Program-made: the position numbers and the translations under genes | NCBI RefSeq assembly: GCF_014653215.1 | Contig: NZ_BNAI01000003.1 | Coordinates: 124,001 to 188,000 of the forward strand | Source of the DNA: Pseudolysinimonas yzui | GTDB lineage: Bacteria; Actinomycetota; Actinomycetes; Actinomycetales; Microbacteriaceae | Direction of reading: 5' to 3' | Length of the DNA: 64,000 bases | Notes under the pieces: generated by a model | Seen by the model: the letters and a program-made list of their open reading frames with translations, nothing else | Databases searched by the model: none | Told to the model about the DNA's origin: nothing | In this document: piece by piece, positions 1 through 8,409 of the stretch | How positions within the stretch are numbered: position 1 is the stretch's first letter | How the letters are laid out: each line of letters opens with the position of its first letter

Positions 1-1123
1 CGTGCGGCCCGACGGACGGCAACGGCCGGGGTCGCTCGCACGTGCTCTCGATCTCGATGTGTCTTCCTTGCGCCGCCGAGGCTTCGAAAGCCAAGAGGAT
101 CTCGAGCGAATGGTACGCGAAATCACCTCCGGTCCGAGGCTCCAGCCCGTTGCGGATCGCGTACCCGAACTCGGCGAGACCGATCCCGCGGTAAGCGTCA
201 TCGCGATGCGTGATCGGAGTCTCGCGCCAGTCGCCGCCGCCGGGAGGCGTCATGTCGAGCGAGAGGTCGCGCGGCTCGCCACGCCGTACCACGGGCGCCC
301 CCTCGAAGTGGTCGGGGTTCGGCGTGGCGAGGGAACCTCCCGTCCCGTAGATCTCGAGGTGCGGCAGGTTGTGGTTCCACACATCCCAGCTGACGATGAC
401 CGTTGCGACGCCGCCTGACTCGAACTCGATCGTGCCGGTGACATGCGTCGGCGTCTGGATCTCGATGACGCCGTCAAACCCGCCGTCGGCCGTCGGCCGG
501 GGACGAGTCTCCGACGAACGCGGAGCGGATGCCGCGACGCGTTTCGCGGGTCCGAAGATGTTGACCAGATTGGTGATGAGGTACGGCCCGATGTCGAGCA
601 TCGGCCCGGCGCCCGGGCTGTAGAAGGGATCGACGTTCGGGTGCCAGTACTCGTACCCGCGGCACGCGAACGAGCCGAACGCCGCCACCGGCCGGCCGAT
701 CCAGCCGTCGTCGATCAGCTTGCGACTGGTCTGCATCCCGGAGCCGAGGAACGTCGTGGGCGCGGAACCGACCTTCACGCCCGCGGCGCGTGCGGCATCC
801 AGAATCTGTTGCGCTTCCTCGAGCGAGGTCGCGAACGGCTTCTCCGACAACACGTGCTTGCCCGCGGCGATCGCTTGCAGCGTGACCGGGGCGTGCAGTT
901 TCGGCGGCGTCAGGTTGAGCACCAGTTCGACCTCCGGATCCGCGAGGAGCTGGTCGGGGGTCAGCGCCTTCGGCACCGAGTACTCAGCCGCGCGCGCCGC
1001 GACCGCAGCCGCGTTGACATCGGCGAGCGCGACGACGTCGACCTCCGGGTGGACGCCGATCTTGTCGAGGTACTGGTTGAGAACGTTTCCGACGCCGATG
1101 ATGCCGACTCGAATGGGTTCCAT
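1..1123 (-). CDS. Gfo/Idh/MocA family oxidoreductase (3' end cut by window edge)
   Basis: NAD(P)-dependent dehydrogenase of the Gfo/Idh/MocA family, which acts on sugars, inositols and related compounds; the substrate cannot be read from the sequence. The frame opens at an ATG preceded by AGAAGAG and stays open for 374 codons to the window edge, so only a short C-terminal tail is missing. The Rossmann motif GVGNV is at residues 10-14, the family EKP motif at 94-96 and GPMLDIGPY at 173-181. It lies 37 bp downstream of the hyuB-like gene, in the same direction, so it is probably the next gene of that catabolic run. It is clearly paralogous to the gene at 10345-11478. Confidence 0.9.
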   Translation of the reverse strand, partial: MEPIRVGIIGVGNVLNQYLDKIGVHPEVDVVALADVNAAAVAARAAEYSVPKALTPDQLLADPEVELVLNLTPPKLHAPVTLQAIAAGKHVLSEKPFATSLEEAQQILDAARAAGVKVGSAPTTFLGSGMQTSRKLIDDGWIGRPVAAFGSFACRGYEYWHPNVDPFYSPGAGPMLDIGPYLITNLVNIFGPAKRVAASAPRSSETRPRPTADGGFDGVIEIQTPTHVTGTIEFESGGVATVIVSWDVWNHNLPHLEIYGTGGSLATPNPDHFEGAPVVRRGEPRDLSLDMTPPGGGDWRETPITHRDDAYRGIGLAEFGYAIRNGLEPRTGGDFAYHSLEILLAFEASAAQGRHIEIESTCERPRPLPSVGPH

Positions 1124-1160
1124 TGCTGCTCTTCTTTCGGTTTCGATGACGTCGGTCTGG

Positions 1161-2930
1161 CTAACGAGCGGCGAGTCGTTGGGCACGCAACTTCGCGGTC
1201 GCAACCTCGTCGAGAACGCCATCGGCTGCGACGACGCCATAGACGGCAAAAGCCGCCTCCGGGGTGACACGACTCTCGCGCAGATCGTCCAGAACCGCGA
1301 GCGCCTCCCGCTCTAGCGGGTCGCCGTAGCCTCCACCCCCGGGCGTAACTGACACGACCTTCTCGCCACGCAGCAGGTCGTAGCGTCCGACGATGGGGAT
1401 CTCGCGGCGTTCGCCCGTCGCGAGATCTTCGACCCATGCGGCCGGCACCGCCCCGCCCTGACCGCCGCGCACGCCTTGCGGCGGGTTGAGCAGCCCCTCG
1501 AGGCCGTAGGTGAGCGTGACTGACTCGACCCGCGGTTCCATAGTGACTCGCGTCGCGAGCCCGCCGCGCTGACGGCCGGCTCCGCCGGTGTCGGCGACGA
1601 GTGTGCGCTCGTGGATGAGGATCGGGTAGCGCTGTTCGTCGACCTCGACGCTGTCGTGGTACAACAACGCGCCACACACCGGCCGCTGGTAGGTCGGCCA
1701 GCCATCGACGAACGGGGTCGCCGGACCGCCGACGCCTCCGACGAGAATCTGGTTGACGTAGGCGTTGCCGTTGCGCTCGTCGATGCCCGAGATGACCGAT
1801 TTGGCGGGCGCCTGCCCCGTCGCCCCTTCCGCGGTTCCGTAGCCGTCGGCGATCTGGGCGAACGCCGCCTGAACCATGTTGACAACCCGGTCCGCGAGAT
1901 TGGTCGTTCCCGACGAGCACGAGAAGGGATGCTTCGGAATCCCGACGGCGCAGCCGTCGCGGAGCAGCACGTCGATGCGGCGGAAGGTGCCGGCGTTGCT
2001 CGGCAGCGACTCGGGGAGCCCCGACAGGATGCCGGCCAGAGCCGAACCGATCGCGGTCGCGCGCGTGAGGTTGAGCCCATTCGGGAGGTTGTCCGGGTTG
2101 TCGCGCAGGTCGATCGTGACGCGGCCCTGGTCTGGCTTCACCTCGACCACAGTCTTGAGCGGAACCCCGCCGAGGCCAGTGCCCGGGAACGGGTCATGCG
2201 ACGTCGAGCCGGTCAGCACCGACGCCGGCAGGGCCTCGATCGCACTCACCGCCAGACGCTCCGAGTAATCGAACCACGCGTCGACGAACTCCAGAAGGTC
2301 GTCGATCCCGAACTTGTCGGCGAGCTCCTTCACGCGGCGCTCCGCAATGCGCGAAGCACCGACACTCGCGAGGTAGTCGCCGTACCACTGGTCGGGCACA
2401 CGGATCCTCACGCGGCACATGCGCACGATGTCTTCGATGTCGGTGTAGTCGCGCTGCACCCGCACGCACGGGAAGATGAGCGCACCCTCTTCGTAGACAT
2501 CGCGAGCCGTCGCCGAGAAGGTCGTCGGGATCGCGTTGCCGCAGTCCGCCTGGTGCGCCTTGGTCACCGCCGTGAAGACGTGGCGGCCGCCGACAAAAAT
2601 CGGCACGAGGATGACGTGGTCGGCCGCGTGCGAATTGCCGCGGTACGGGTCGTTGTGCAGGAACGCATCGCCTTCGCGGATGTCGTCATGCAGTTCCACC
2701 ATGTCCTCACCGAGCGGGCCCGCGCCGAACACGTGTACCGGGACGCCTTCGGCCGCAGCCAGCAGCTGGTTGTCGGCGGTGAGCACGGCGCACGAGAAGT
2801 CGCGCGCCGTGTTGATGACGGACGAGCGCGCCGATCGCAGGAGCCCGTTCGTCATCTCCCTGACGATGCCGTCGAACGCGTTCGCGAGCACCGAGAGCTT
2901 CACTGGATCGAATTCGCGTGCCACGGTCAT
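1161..2930 (-). CDS. hyuB: Hydantoinase B/oxoprolinase family subunit
   Basis: Partner subunit of the ATP-dependent hydantoinase/5-oxoprolinase/acetone-carboxylase superfamily, cytoplasmic. At 589 residues it has the usual length for a HyuB subunit. The conserved HNDPYRGNSHAADH block is at about residues 92-105, and glycine-rich GGGGYGDPLER lies near the C-terminus. The frame is open further upstream, but the ATG at 2930 overlaps the stop of the A subunit as ATGA, the expected translational coupling, and is preceded by AAGGGAG. Family members open hydantoin or oxoproline rings, or carboxylate ketones; which reaction applies here is not known. The aminomutase-like and FAH-fold neighbours suggest a ring-opening pathway. 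Confidence 0.92.
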   Translation of the reverse strand: MTVAREFDPVKLSVLANAFDGIVREMTNGLLRSARSSVINTARDFSCAVLTADNQLLAAAEGVPVHVFGAGPLGEDMVELHDDIREGDAFLHNDPYRGNSHAADHVILVPIFVGGRHVFTAVTKAHQADCGNAIPTTFSATARDVYEEGALIFPCVRVQRDYTDIEDIVRMCRVRIRVPDQWYGDYLASVGASRIAERRVKELADKFGIDDLLEFVDAWFDYSERLAVSAIEALPASVLTGSTSHDPFPGTGLGGVPLKTVVEVKPDQGRVTIDLRDNPDNLPNGLNLTRATAIGSALAGILSGLPESLPSNAGTFRRIDVLLRDGCAVGIPKHPFSCSSGTTNLADRVVNMVQAAFAQIADGYGTAEGATGQAPAKSVISGIDERNGNAYVNQILVGGVGGPATPFVDGWPTYQRPVCGALLYHDSVEVDEQRYPILIHERTLVADTGGAGRQRGGLATRVTMEPRVESVTLTYGLEGLLNPPQGVRGGQGGAVPAAWVEDLATGERREIPIVGRYDLLRGEKVVSVTPGGGGYGDPLEREALAVLDDLRESRVTPEAAFAVYGVVAADGVLDEVATAKLRAQRLAAR

Positions 2931-5023
2931 GCTCCCTTGAGAGTCAGGTAGATGTTGGATCGGCTGTCGAGGGTGGCATCCCACTCCGGCGGCACCACGA
3001 TGGTCGTCGTCGGCTGGTCGATGACGGCCGGACCGACGATCGTGTCGCCGGGCTCGAGCGTCACGCCGCGGTATCGCTTCGTGTCGTGACTCTCGCCGCC
3101 GAAGACGATCGGGTCGACGCGGTGGACCTCGCTGGTTCCCGCCACCGCCGCCGGCGCCTTCAGCTGTTCGGGACGCGGGATCTCGACGCGGACCCCCCAC
3201 GTGATGATCTCAACCCGGCTCGTGGCGTCGTGCGTGCCATTGCGGCGATCGTGCTCCTCATGGAAAGCCCGCTCGATGACGTGCGCCGCGTCGTCCGCCG
3301 CGTTGGGCGCGGAGCCGAGGTACACGCGAAGGTCCCAGGCCTGACCCGGATAACGGGCGTCGACGAAGTAGGTGACCTTGGCTTCGCCCGACACCGCGGT
3401 AAAGCGCTGCGCGAATGCATCAGCCTTCTCGCCCAGTTCGGTGACCGCGACGACCGCCGAGCTCACGTTGAAATGGCGGGTGTCGTTGTGAAGCGGCGAC
3501 AGGAACTCGGTCGCGATCGGAGCTCGATGAGCGCCGTAGGCGGCGAGCACACCCGCCGTCGAGGGGATGAGGATGGTGTCGGTCTCGAGCAGCCGCCCGA
3601 TCACCGCGGCGACCATCGCCCCTGCACCGCCGCCGGCCACGATGAGCGCGCCACGCGGGTCGACGCCTTGTTCGAGCGACGCCTGACGGATCGCGGTGGC
3701 CATGTGGTTGGCCGACACGTCAAGGATCGCCTGCGCGGCCTGGAGAGTGTCCATCTTGAGCGGACCGGCGACTCGCGACTCGATCGCGCGCACGGCGGCG
3801 TCGCGGTCGAGCGTGAACCCGCCCTCGAATCCTTCGGTGTCGAGGTACCCCAAGGCGACGCACGCGTCGGTGACCGTCGGCTCTTCTCCGCCTCGGCCGT
3901 ACGCGGCCGGACCGGGGGTGCTGCGCGCGCTCTGCGGACCGACGCGCAGCAGGCCGCCGCCATCGATCCAGGCGATGCTGCCACCGCCCGCGCCGATGCT
4001 CGTAACGGCAACCGAGGAGAGCCCGGTCAAGTGCCCGACGAACGGCTCGCCGAGCCACGCCTCTCGCGTGTGCCGCACGACCCCCTTCTCGACGAGGGAG
4101 ACGTCGAACGTCGTGCCGCCCATGTCGCACACGACGACGGTTTCCCGATCGGGAGCCGCGGCCGCACCGACGAGCGGAGCCATCGACGGCCCGGAGTTGA
4201 GGAGCAGGACGGGGCGGTCAAGAACGTCGACGACGTCGAGGACAGCCCCCTCGGAGGTGACGACGAGCAGATCCCCGGCGAACCCGAACGCGACCAGGTC
4301 CGACCGGAGATTGCCGAGGTGATCCGCCATGAGCGGCTTGAGCGACGCGTCGATCGCCGCGGCGGACGACCGGCGGTACTCGCGGATCGTCGGGTTCGCG
4401 GCGTGAGAGAGCGTGAAGGGCACGCCCGGAAGGATCTCTTCGATCAGCTCCGCGAGACGGCGCTCGTGAACGTCGTTGATGATCGACCACAGGAACGAGA
4501 CGGCGATCGCTTCGATCCCCTCGTCGGCGAGGCCGCGGAGCACGCCCCGCGCTTCGTCGTCGTCGAGCGGGACGAGCACGTCACCTTCTGCCGAGATGCG
4601 CTCGTTGATTTCAAACGTCAGATGGCGCGGGATGTAGGGCGGCGGGTAGGCGGCCCGGGAGTCGAACGCGTCGCGACGACCGCCTTCGCGAAGCAACAGC
4701 GTGTCGGCGAAGCCGGAGGTCGTGAGCAACGCGGTGCGGGCGACCTTGCCGGTCAGAACTGCATTCGTGGCGTGCGTCGTGCCGTAGACGATCACGTCGG
4801 CATTGCGCAGCACGTCATCGCCCGACCATCCGACGGATTCGGCTGCGCGGCGCACCGAGGCCTCGAAGCCCGTGAAGACACGGTCGTAGGTGGTCAGCGC
4901 CTTGCCGACCGCCATCTCGCCCGCGTTGGAGCCCACCACGACGTCGGTGAACGTTCCCCCGGTGTCGACGGCGATGCGGTACCTCGCATCACCACCGCTG
5001 AATGGCGTGTGAACTGTGCTCAT
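2927..5023 (-). CDS. hyuA: Hydantoinase/oxoprolinase family subunit A
   Basis: ATP-binding subunit of the hydantoinase/5-oxoprolinase superfamily, 698 residues, the usual HyuA length. The N-terminal actin-like phosphate-binding motif DTGGTFTD is at residues 20-27, a second one, DMGGTTFDV, at about residue 300, and the C-terminal domain ends in the typical GPAVIDQPTTT segment. It should work as a complex with the HyuB subunit that starts 4 bp before its stop. It begins 67 bp after the FAH-fold gene. Oxoprolinase, N-methylhydantoinase, caprolactamase and acetone carboxylase subunits share this fold, so the substrate is open. Confidence 0.92.
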   Translation of the reverse strand: MSTVHTPFSGGDARYRIAVDTGGTFTDVVVGSNAGEMAVGKALTTYDRVFTGFEASVRRAAESVGWSGDDVLRNADVIVYGTTHATNAVLTGKVARTALLTTSGFADTLLLREGGRRDAFDSRAAYPPPYIPRHLTFEINERISAEGDVLVPLDDDEARGVLRGLADEGIEAIAVSFLWSIINDVHERRLAELIEEILPGVPFTLSHAANPTIREYRRSSAAAIDASLKPLMADHLGNLRSDLVAFGFAGDLLVVTSEGAVLDVVDVLDRPVLLLNSGPSMAPLVGAAAAPDRETVVVCDMGGTTFDVSLVEKGVVRHTREAWLGEPFVGHLTGLSSVAVTSIGAGGGSIAWIDGGGLLRVGPQSARSTPGPAAYGRGGEEPTVTDACVALGYLDTEGFEGGFTLDRDAAVRAIESRVAGPLKMDTLQAAQAILDVSANHMATAIRQASLEQGVDPRGALIVAGGGAGAMVAAVIGRLLETDTILIPSTAGVLAAYGAHRAPIATEFLSPLHNDTRHFNVSSAVVAVTELGEKADAFAQRFTAVSGEAKVTYFVDARYPGQAWDLRVYLGSAPNAADDAAHVIERAFHEEHDRRNGTHDATSRVEIITWGVRVEIPRPEQLKAPAAVAGTSEVHRVDPIVFGGESHDTKRYRGVTLEPGDTIVGPAVIDQPTTTIVVPPEWDATLDSRSNIYLTLKGA

Positions 5024-5090
5024 AGGTCTTCGCTGCCTCCGTAGAACCGGTCAAAGGATTCCGCCGACGCGCCGAGCGCGCCGCGGGAAC

Positions 5091-5984
5091 TCATCGCTCG
5101 CCCACCCGGTTGCGCAACAGGCCCAGCCGCTCGATGTCGATTTCGACCGTGTCGCCGGGCTGCAACCAAACGGGCGGGGTGCGCTTAGCGCCGATGCCCT
5201 GAGGCGTGCCCGTCGCGATCACATCGCCAGGCGCGAGGGTTAGGAAACTCGAGATATAGGAGACGATCTTCGCGATCGGGAAGATCTGATACCTGGTGTT
5301 CGAGCGCTGCATCTCGACGCCGTTAACGCGGGTCACGAGGTCGAGTGCCTGCGGATCGCCCACCTCGTCGAGCGTCACGAGCGCGGGGCCCCACGGCGTC
5401 GACCCGTCGACCGCTTTACCGGCCAGCCATTGCGTGCCCCGATACTGGAGATCGCGGGCCGTCAGGTCGTTGAGCGGCGCGAGGCCCGCGACATACTGCA
5501 GCGCGTCCGCCTCCGAAACCCGCGTGGCCGCACGTCCGATGACGACGGCGACCTCGCCCTCGAAGTCGAGGTTGTCGCTCGCGGCGGCCCCGCCGATCTC
5601 GTCGTCCGGCCCGATGAGGCTCGATGCGAACTTGGCGAACAGGTCGGGGTACTCGGGCAACGCCCGACCGGTCTCGGCGACGTGATCCTTGTAGTTGAGG
5701 CCCACACACAACACCTTGGCCGGGTCGGCGAGCGGTGCCGCGAGACGCAGCTCGGAGCGCGGCGCCACGCGAGCGCTGTCGTCGCGCTCGGCCCGTGCCG
5801 TCAGGGCCGCCGAGATCGACGCCAGCTCGGCTCCGTAGAGCTCGAGGAACTCGCGAACCGATGCGGTGCTGCCCGACGCCGCCTCGGGGGCGGCGCTCAG
5901 CAGTCGCTCGAGGTCGAACACCGACTCGCCGAGCAGCACACCGCCCCGGACGCCGGATTTGTCGTAGTACGAGACGATCTTCAT
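5091..5984 (-). CDS. Fumarylacetoacetate hydrolase (FAH) family protein
   Basis: FAH-fold, metal-dependent enzyme of 297 residues. Family members hydrolyse acylpyruvates, hydrate 2-oxo-enoates or act as tautomerases or decarboxylases. Visible family motifs are GLNYKDH, DFEGEV (about residues 140-146, metal-binding carboxylates), NDLTARD and GTPQGIG near the C-terminus. The N-terminal ~80 residues form the usual cap domain. It starts 25 bp after the aminomutase-like gene and precedes hyuA, so it probably acts in the same pathway, on a 2-oxo acid or C-C bond downstream of ring opening. That role is inferred from position. The window has a second FAH-fold gene at 35111-35971. Confidence 0.88.
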   Translation of the reverse strand: MKIVSYYDKSGVRGGVLLGESVFDLERLLSAAPEAASGSTASVREFLELYGAELASISAALTARAERDDSARVAPRSELRLAAPLADPAKVLCVGLNYKDHVAETGRALPEYPDLFAKFASSLIGPDDEIGGAAASDNLDFEGEVAVVIGRAATRVSEADALQYVAGLAPLNDLTARDLQYRGTQWLAGKAVDGSTPWGPALVTLDEVGDPQALDLVTRVNGVEMQRSNTRYQIFPIAKIVSYISSFLTLAPGDVIATGTPQGIGAKRTPPVWLQPGDTVEIDIERLGLLRNRVGER

Positions 5985-6009
5985 TCTTCGTGGATCCCCT
6001 TTTCGAGCC

Positions 6010-7290
6010 TTACGGCTGAGGCGAGCTCTCGGCGACCGCGAGGACCGCGTCGCCTAGACGATCGGCGATCTCGGCCACGACCTTGTCGTCCATCGGTGTG
6101 GACAGAGAGAGCAGGTTGGCCGGCGACGGCAGGAGCCCGCGCTCATAGGACGCCCACCAGAGCCGGTGCTGAATGCGTTCCTCGACCTTTTGCGCCCCGG
6201 CAGGAACCGCGCGCAGCAATGAGCCACGCCCGCGAATCTCCCAACCAACGCCCTGGACCCGAGCGTTAACGGTTTCCCGGGCGGCGTCCCCCAATCGGTT
6301 CAGGCGCTGGATCTCCTGCTCGGTGAGCAACCGCATTGCGACGGCGCCCGCAGCCATGCTCACCGGGTTCCCGGAGAAGGTCCCGCCGTGAGGCAAGCTG
6401 CCGGGTCGAGTGGGATCCACCTCGGCCATCAGCTCGCCCTTGCCTGCCACAGCACCGACGGGCAAGCCGCCGCCGATCAGCTTGCCCGCTGTAAGCAGGT
6501 CGGGAACGATGCCGTACTCCCCACTCAAGCCCCGGAACCCGAGCCGCAGGCTGATGACCTCGTCGATGATCAACACGATGCCGTAGCGCGTCGCGAGGTC
6601 GCGAGCCGTGCGCACGAACTCCTCGGTGATGTGCAGGAGACCGGCGCGGTTCGGCAGAAGATCGAGGATGATCGCGGCGTACGTCTCAGGAGCTGCTTCG
6701 ACCGCCTGTACCAGGAACTCGACGTCATTGAGCGGCACCGCCGTGACGTCGTCGATCACTCCTTGTGGGACGCCTCGCGTGTAGCTCGGACCGCCGGGCA
6801 CGAGGGCAACCTCGGACGTGCCGTGATATCCGCCCTTCGTCACGAGCACACGGTCCCGACCCGTGCTCGCCCGCGCGATCCGGATCGCCGACATCACGGC
6901 CTCCGTGCCCGAGTTGGTGAAGCGCACTTGGTCGAGGCCGGGGAGACGCAACAGAAACAGCTCCGCTGCCGCCCACTCGTACCGGTTCGGGATCCCCCAG
7001 CTAGCGCCCGACGAGAGGGCCTTGATCGCAGCCTCGGTGATCTCTGGGTGGGCGTTGCCATGGATCAGCGAGGTGAAGTTGTTGTTGACGTCGATCAGTT
7101 CTCGACCCCGGTCGTCCCAGACGCGGTAGCCCTCTCCGCGAATTGCATACGGGCTCGGCGCGCCGGTGTAGTAGGTCGAACGCCCATACCCACCGGGGAG
7201 CAGGGGGTATCCACGCGGTCCTCGACGCAGATGGGGGTCGCTGTCGGAGCCTCCGACGTTGACCCGGCCGGCGTGATGTGTGGTCGTCAC
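6010..7290 (-). CDS. Class III PLP enzyme, glutamate-1-semialdehyde 2,1-aminomutase-like
   Basis: PLP-dependent class III aminotransferase-fold enzyme of 426 residues, closest by motif to glutamate-1-semialdehyde aminomutases. Visible are NSGTEAVMSAIRIAR (cofactor phosphate binding), GGYHGTSE, DEVISLRLGF (Asp to the PLP ring nitrogen), the Schiff-base lysine in TAGKLIGGGLPVG at about residue 270, and GGTFSGNPVSMAAG. The segment DLLPNRAGL stands where heme-pathway enzymes, as I recall them, have EPVAGN, so a catabolic amino-group transfer or 1,2-amino shift is more likely than heme synthesis. Start is GTG with GGGGAGAG six bases upstream. It sits between the hydroxyacid dehydrogenase (16 bp gap) and the FAH-fold gene. 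Confidence 0.88.
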   Translation of the reverse strand: MTTTHHAGRVNVGGSDSDPHLRRGPRGYPLLPGGYGRSTYYTGAPSPYAIRGEGYRVWDDRGRELIDVNNNFTSLIHGNAHPEITEAAIKALSSGASWGIPNRYEWAAAELFLLRLPGLDQVRFTNSGTEAVMSAIRIARASTGRDRVLVTKGGYHGTSEVALVPGGPSYTRGVPQGVIDDVTAVPLNDVEFLVQAVEAAPETYAAIILDLLPNRAGLLHITEEFVRTARDLATRYGIVLIIDEVISLRLGFRGLSGEYGIVPDLLTAGKLIGGGLPVGAVAGKGELMAEVDPTRPGSLPHGGTFSGNPVSMAAGAVAMRLLTEQEIQRLNRLGDAARETVNARVQGVGWEIRGRGSLLRAVPAGAQKVEERIQHRLWWASYERGLLPSPANLLSLSTPMDDKVVAEIADRLGDAVLAVAESSPQP

Positions 7291-7306
7291 TTGTACTCTC
7301 CCCAGC

Positions 7307-8254
7307 TCAGTTCACGACATCGATCAGAGGCTGATCCGTCAGGGCGAGCCGCACGCGTTCGACCGCACCGTCCTGCAACGCACCGGTCGAACGGTCTGAG
7401 CGCCATGCGATGTGCGGGGTGAGGATCGTGTTGGGGGCGGCGCGCAAGGGGTGCTCGGATTCCAGCGGCTCCAGCGCGAAGGTATCGATTCCGGCGCCCG
7501 CGACATGCCCCGAGATCAGAGCCTCAGAGAGCGCAACCTCGTCGATGAGGCCGCCGCGCGATACGTTGACGATCGCGGCGCCCTTGCGCATTCTCGCGAG
7601 AACGTCGGCATCGACGAGGTGCTGGGTTTCCTTGGTCAACGGAAGGTGCAAAGAGACGACGTCGGAGTTCTGGAGCACGTCGGCCAGTTGCGCCATCTCG
7701 ACGAAACTCTCGGAGACGAAGGGGTCATAGCCGCGGACTCGAGCACCGACAGCTGTCCACATCCGAGCGACGTGCTGCCCGATGCGCCCCATACCGACGA
7801 CGCCCACTTCGAGCTCCGACAGAACTGGCGTGTCGAACCCGATGATGCCGGCCCAACTGAGGCTGCGGATCGCGGCGTCTCCGGCCGGCAACCGCCGCGC
7901 GAGCGCGAGACCCATTGCGAAGGCGTGGGAGGCCACCTCTTCGGAGGCTGTGCCCGGAACGATCGACACCGGGATGCCGGCCAGGGTAGCGGCATCCACA
8001 TCGATATTGTCGTAGCCGATCCCGTAGCGGATCACGGCCCGGCATTTGGCCATGATCGGGAACTCGGCGGCCGTGAGCCGGGCGTACGGCGTGATCATCA
8101 CGATCTCCGCCTGCGGAAGACCCGCCCGGAACTCGTCGACATCGGCCGCGGCCACGAGTTCGTAGTCGAACTCTTCCGCGAGCGCAATCTCGCGTTTCAG
8201 ATCCGGGAAGTGGTGGGGGGCCACCAAGATGGTTCCCCGGCCAGCGCGGTTCAT
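7307..8254 (-). CDS. D-2-hydroxyacid dehydrogenase family protein (C-terminal-binding-protein-like)
   Basis: NAD-dependent dehydrogenase of the D-isomer-specific 2-hydroxyacid family, 315 residues, cytoplasmic; it would interconvert a 2-oxo acid and a D-2-hydroxy acid. The nucleotide-binding motif GVVGMGRIGQH lies mid-protein, followed by the catalytic set Arg (VNVSRGGLIDE), Glu (FALEPLESEHPL) and His (LTPHIAWRSD). There is no ACT or other C-terminal regulatory domain, so it is unlikely to be the biosynthetic phosphoglycerate dehydrogenase. It is the first structural gene after the regulator, with 155 bp between them, which probably holds the operon promoter. Confidence 0.88.
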   Translation of the reverse strand: MNRAGRGTILVAPHHFPDLKREIALAEEFDYELVAAADVDEFRAGLPQAEIVMITPYARLTAAEFPIMAKCRAVIRYGIGYDNIDVDAATLAGIPVSIVPGTASEEVASHAFAMGLALARRLPAGDAAIRSLSWAGIIGFDTPVLSELEVGVVGMGRIGQHVARMWTAVGARVRGYDPFVSESFVEMAQLADVLQNSDVVSLHLPLTKETQHLVDADVLARMRKGAAIVNVSRGGLIDEVALSEALISGHVAGAGIDTFALEPLESEHPLRAAPNTILTPHIAWRSDRSTGALQDGAVERVRLALTDQPLIDVVN

Positions 8255-8409
8255 CTTCGACCGTCCTGTTCGTGAGCGAGCGTTATCGAGTGATGACAGT
8301 GACCTACCTGTCGTCCCTCAATTACACGGCGTCGGCCGATTCGCCATCCGTGCCAAAACGACACACATCCCGGCGGGAAGCCCTCGAGCGCGCGAGGGTC
8401 CCGATGTTC

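Noticed and set aside
8255-8409. TGGCACG in the region upstream of the hydroxyacid dehydrogenase gene, resembling a sigma-54 -24 element near an NtrC-like regulator
   Set aside because: The -12 part (TTGC) is not at the right distance, the regulator has no GAFTGA loop, and actinobacteria generally lack sigma-54.
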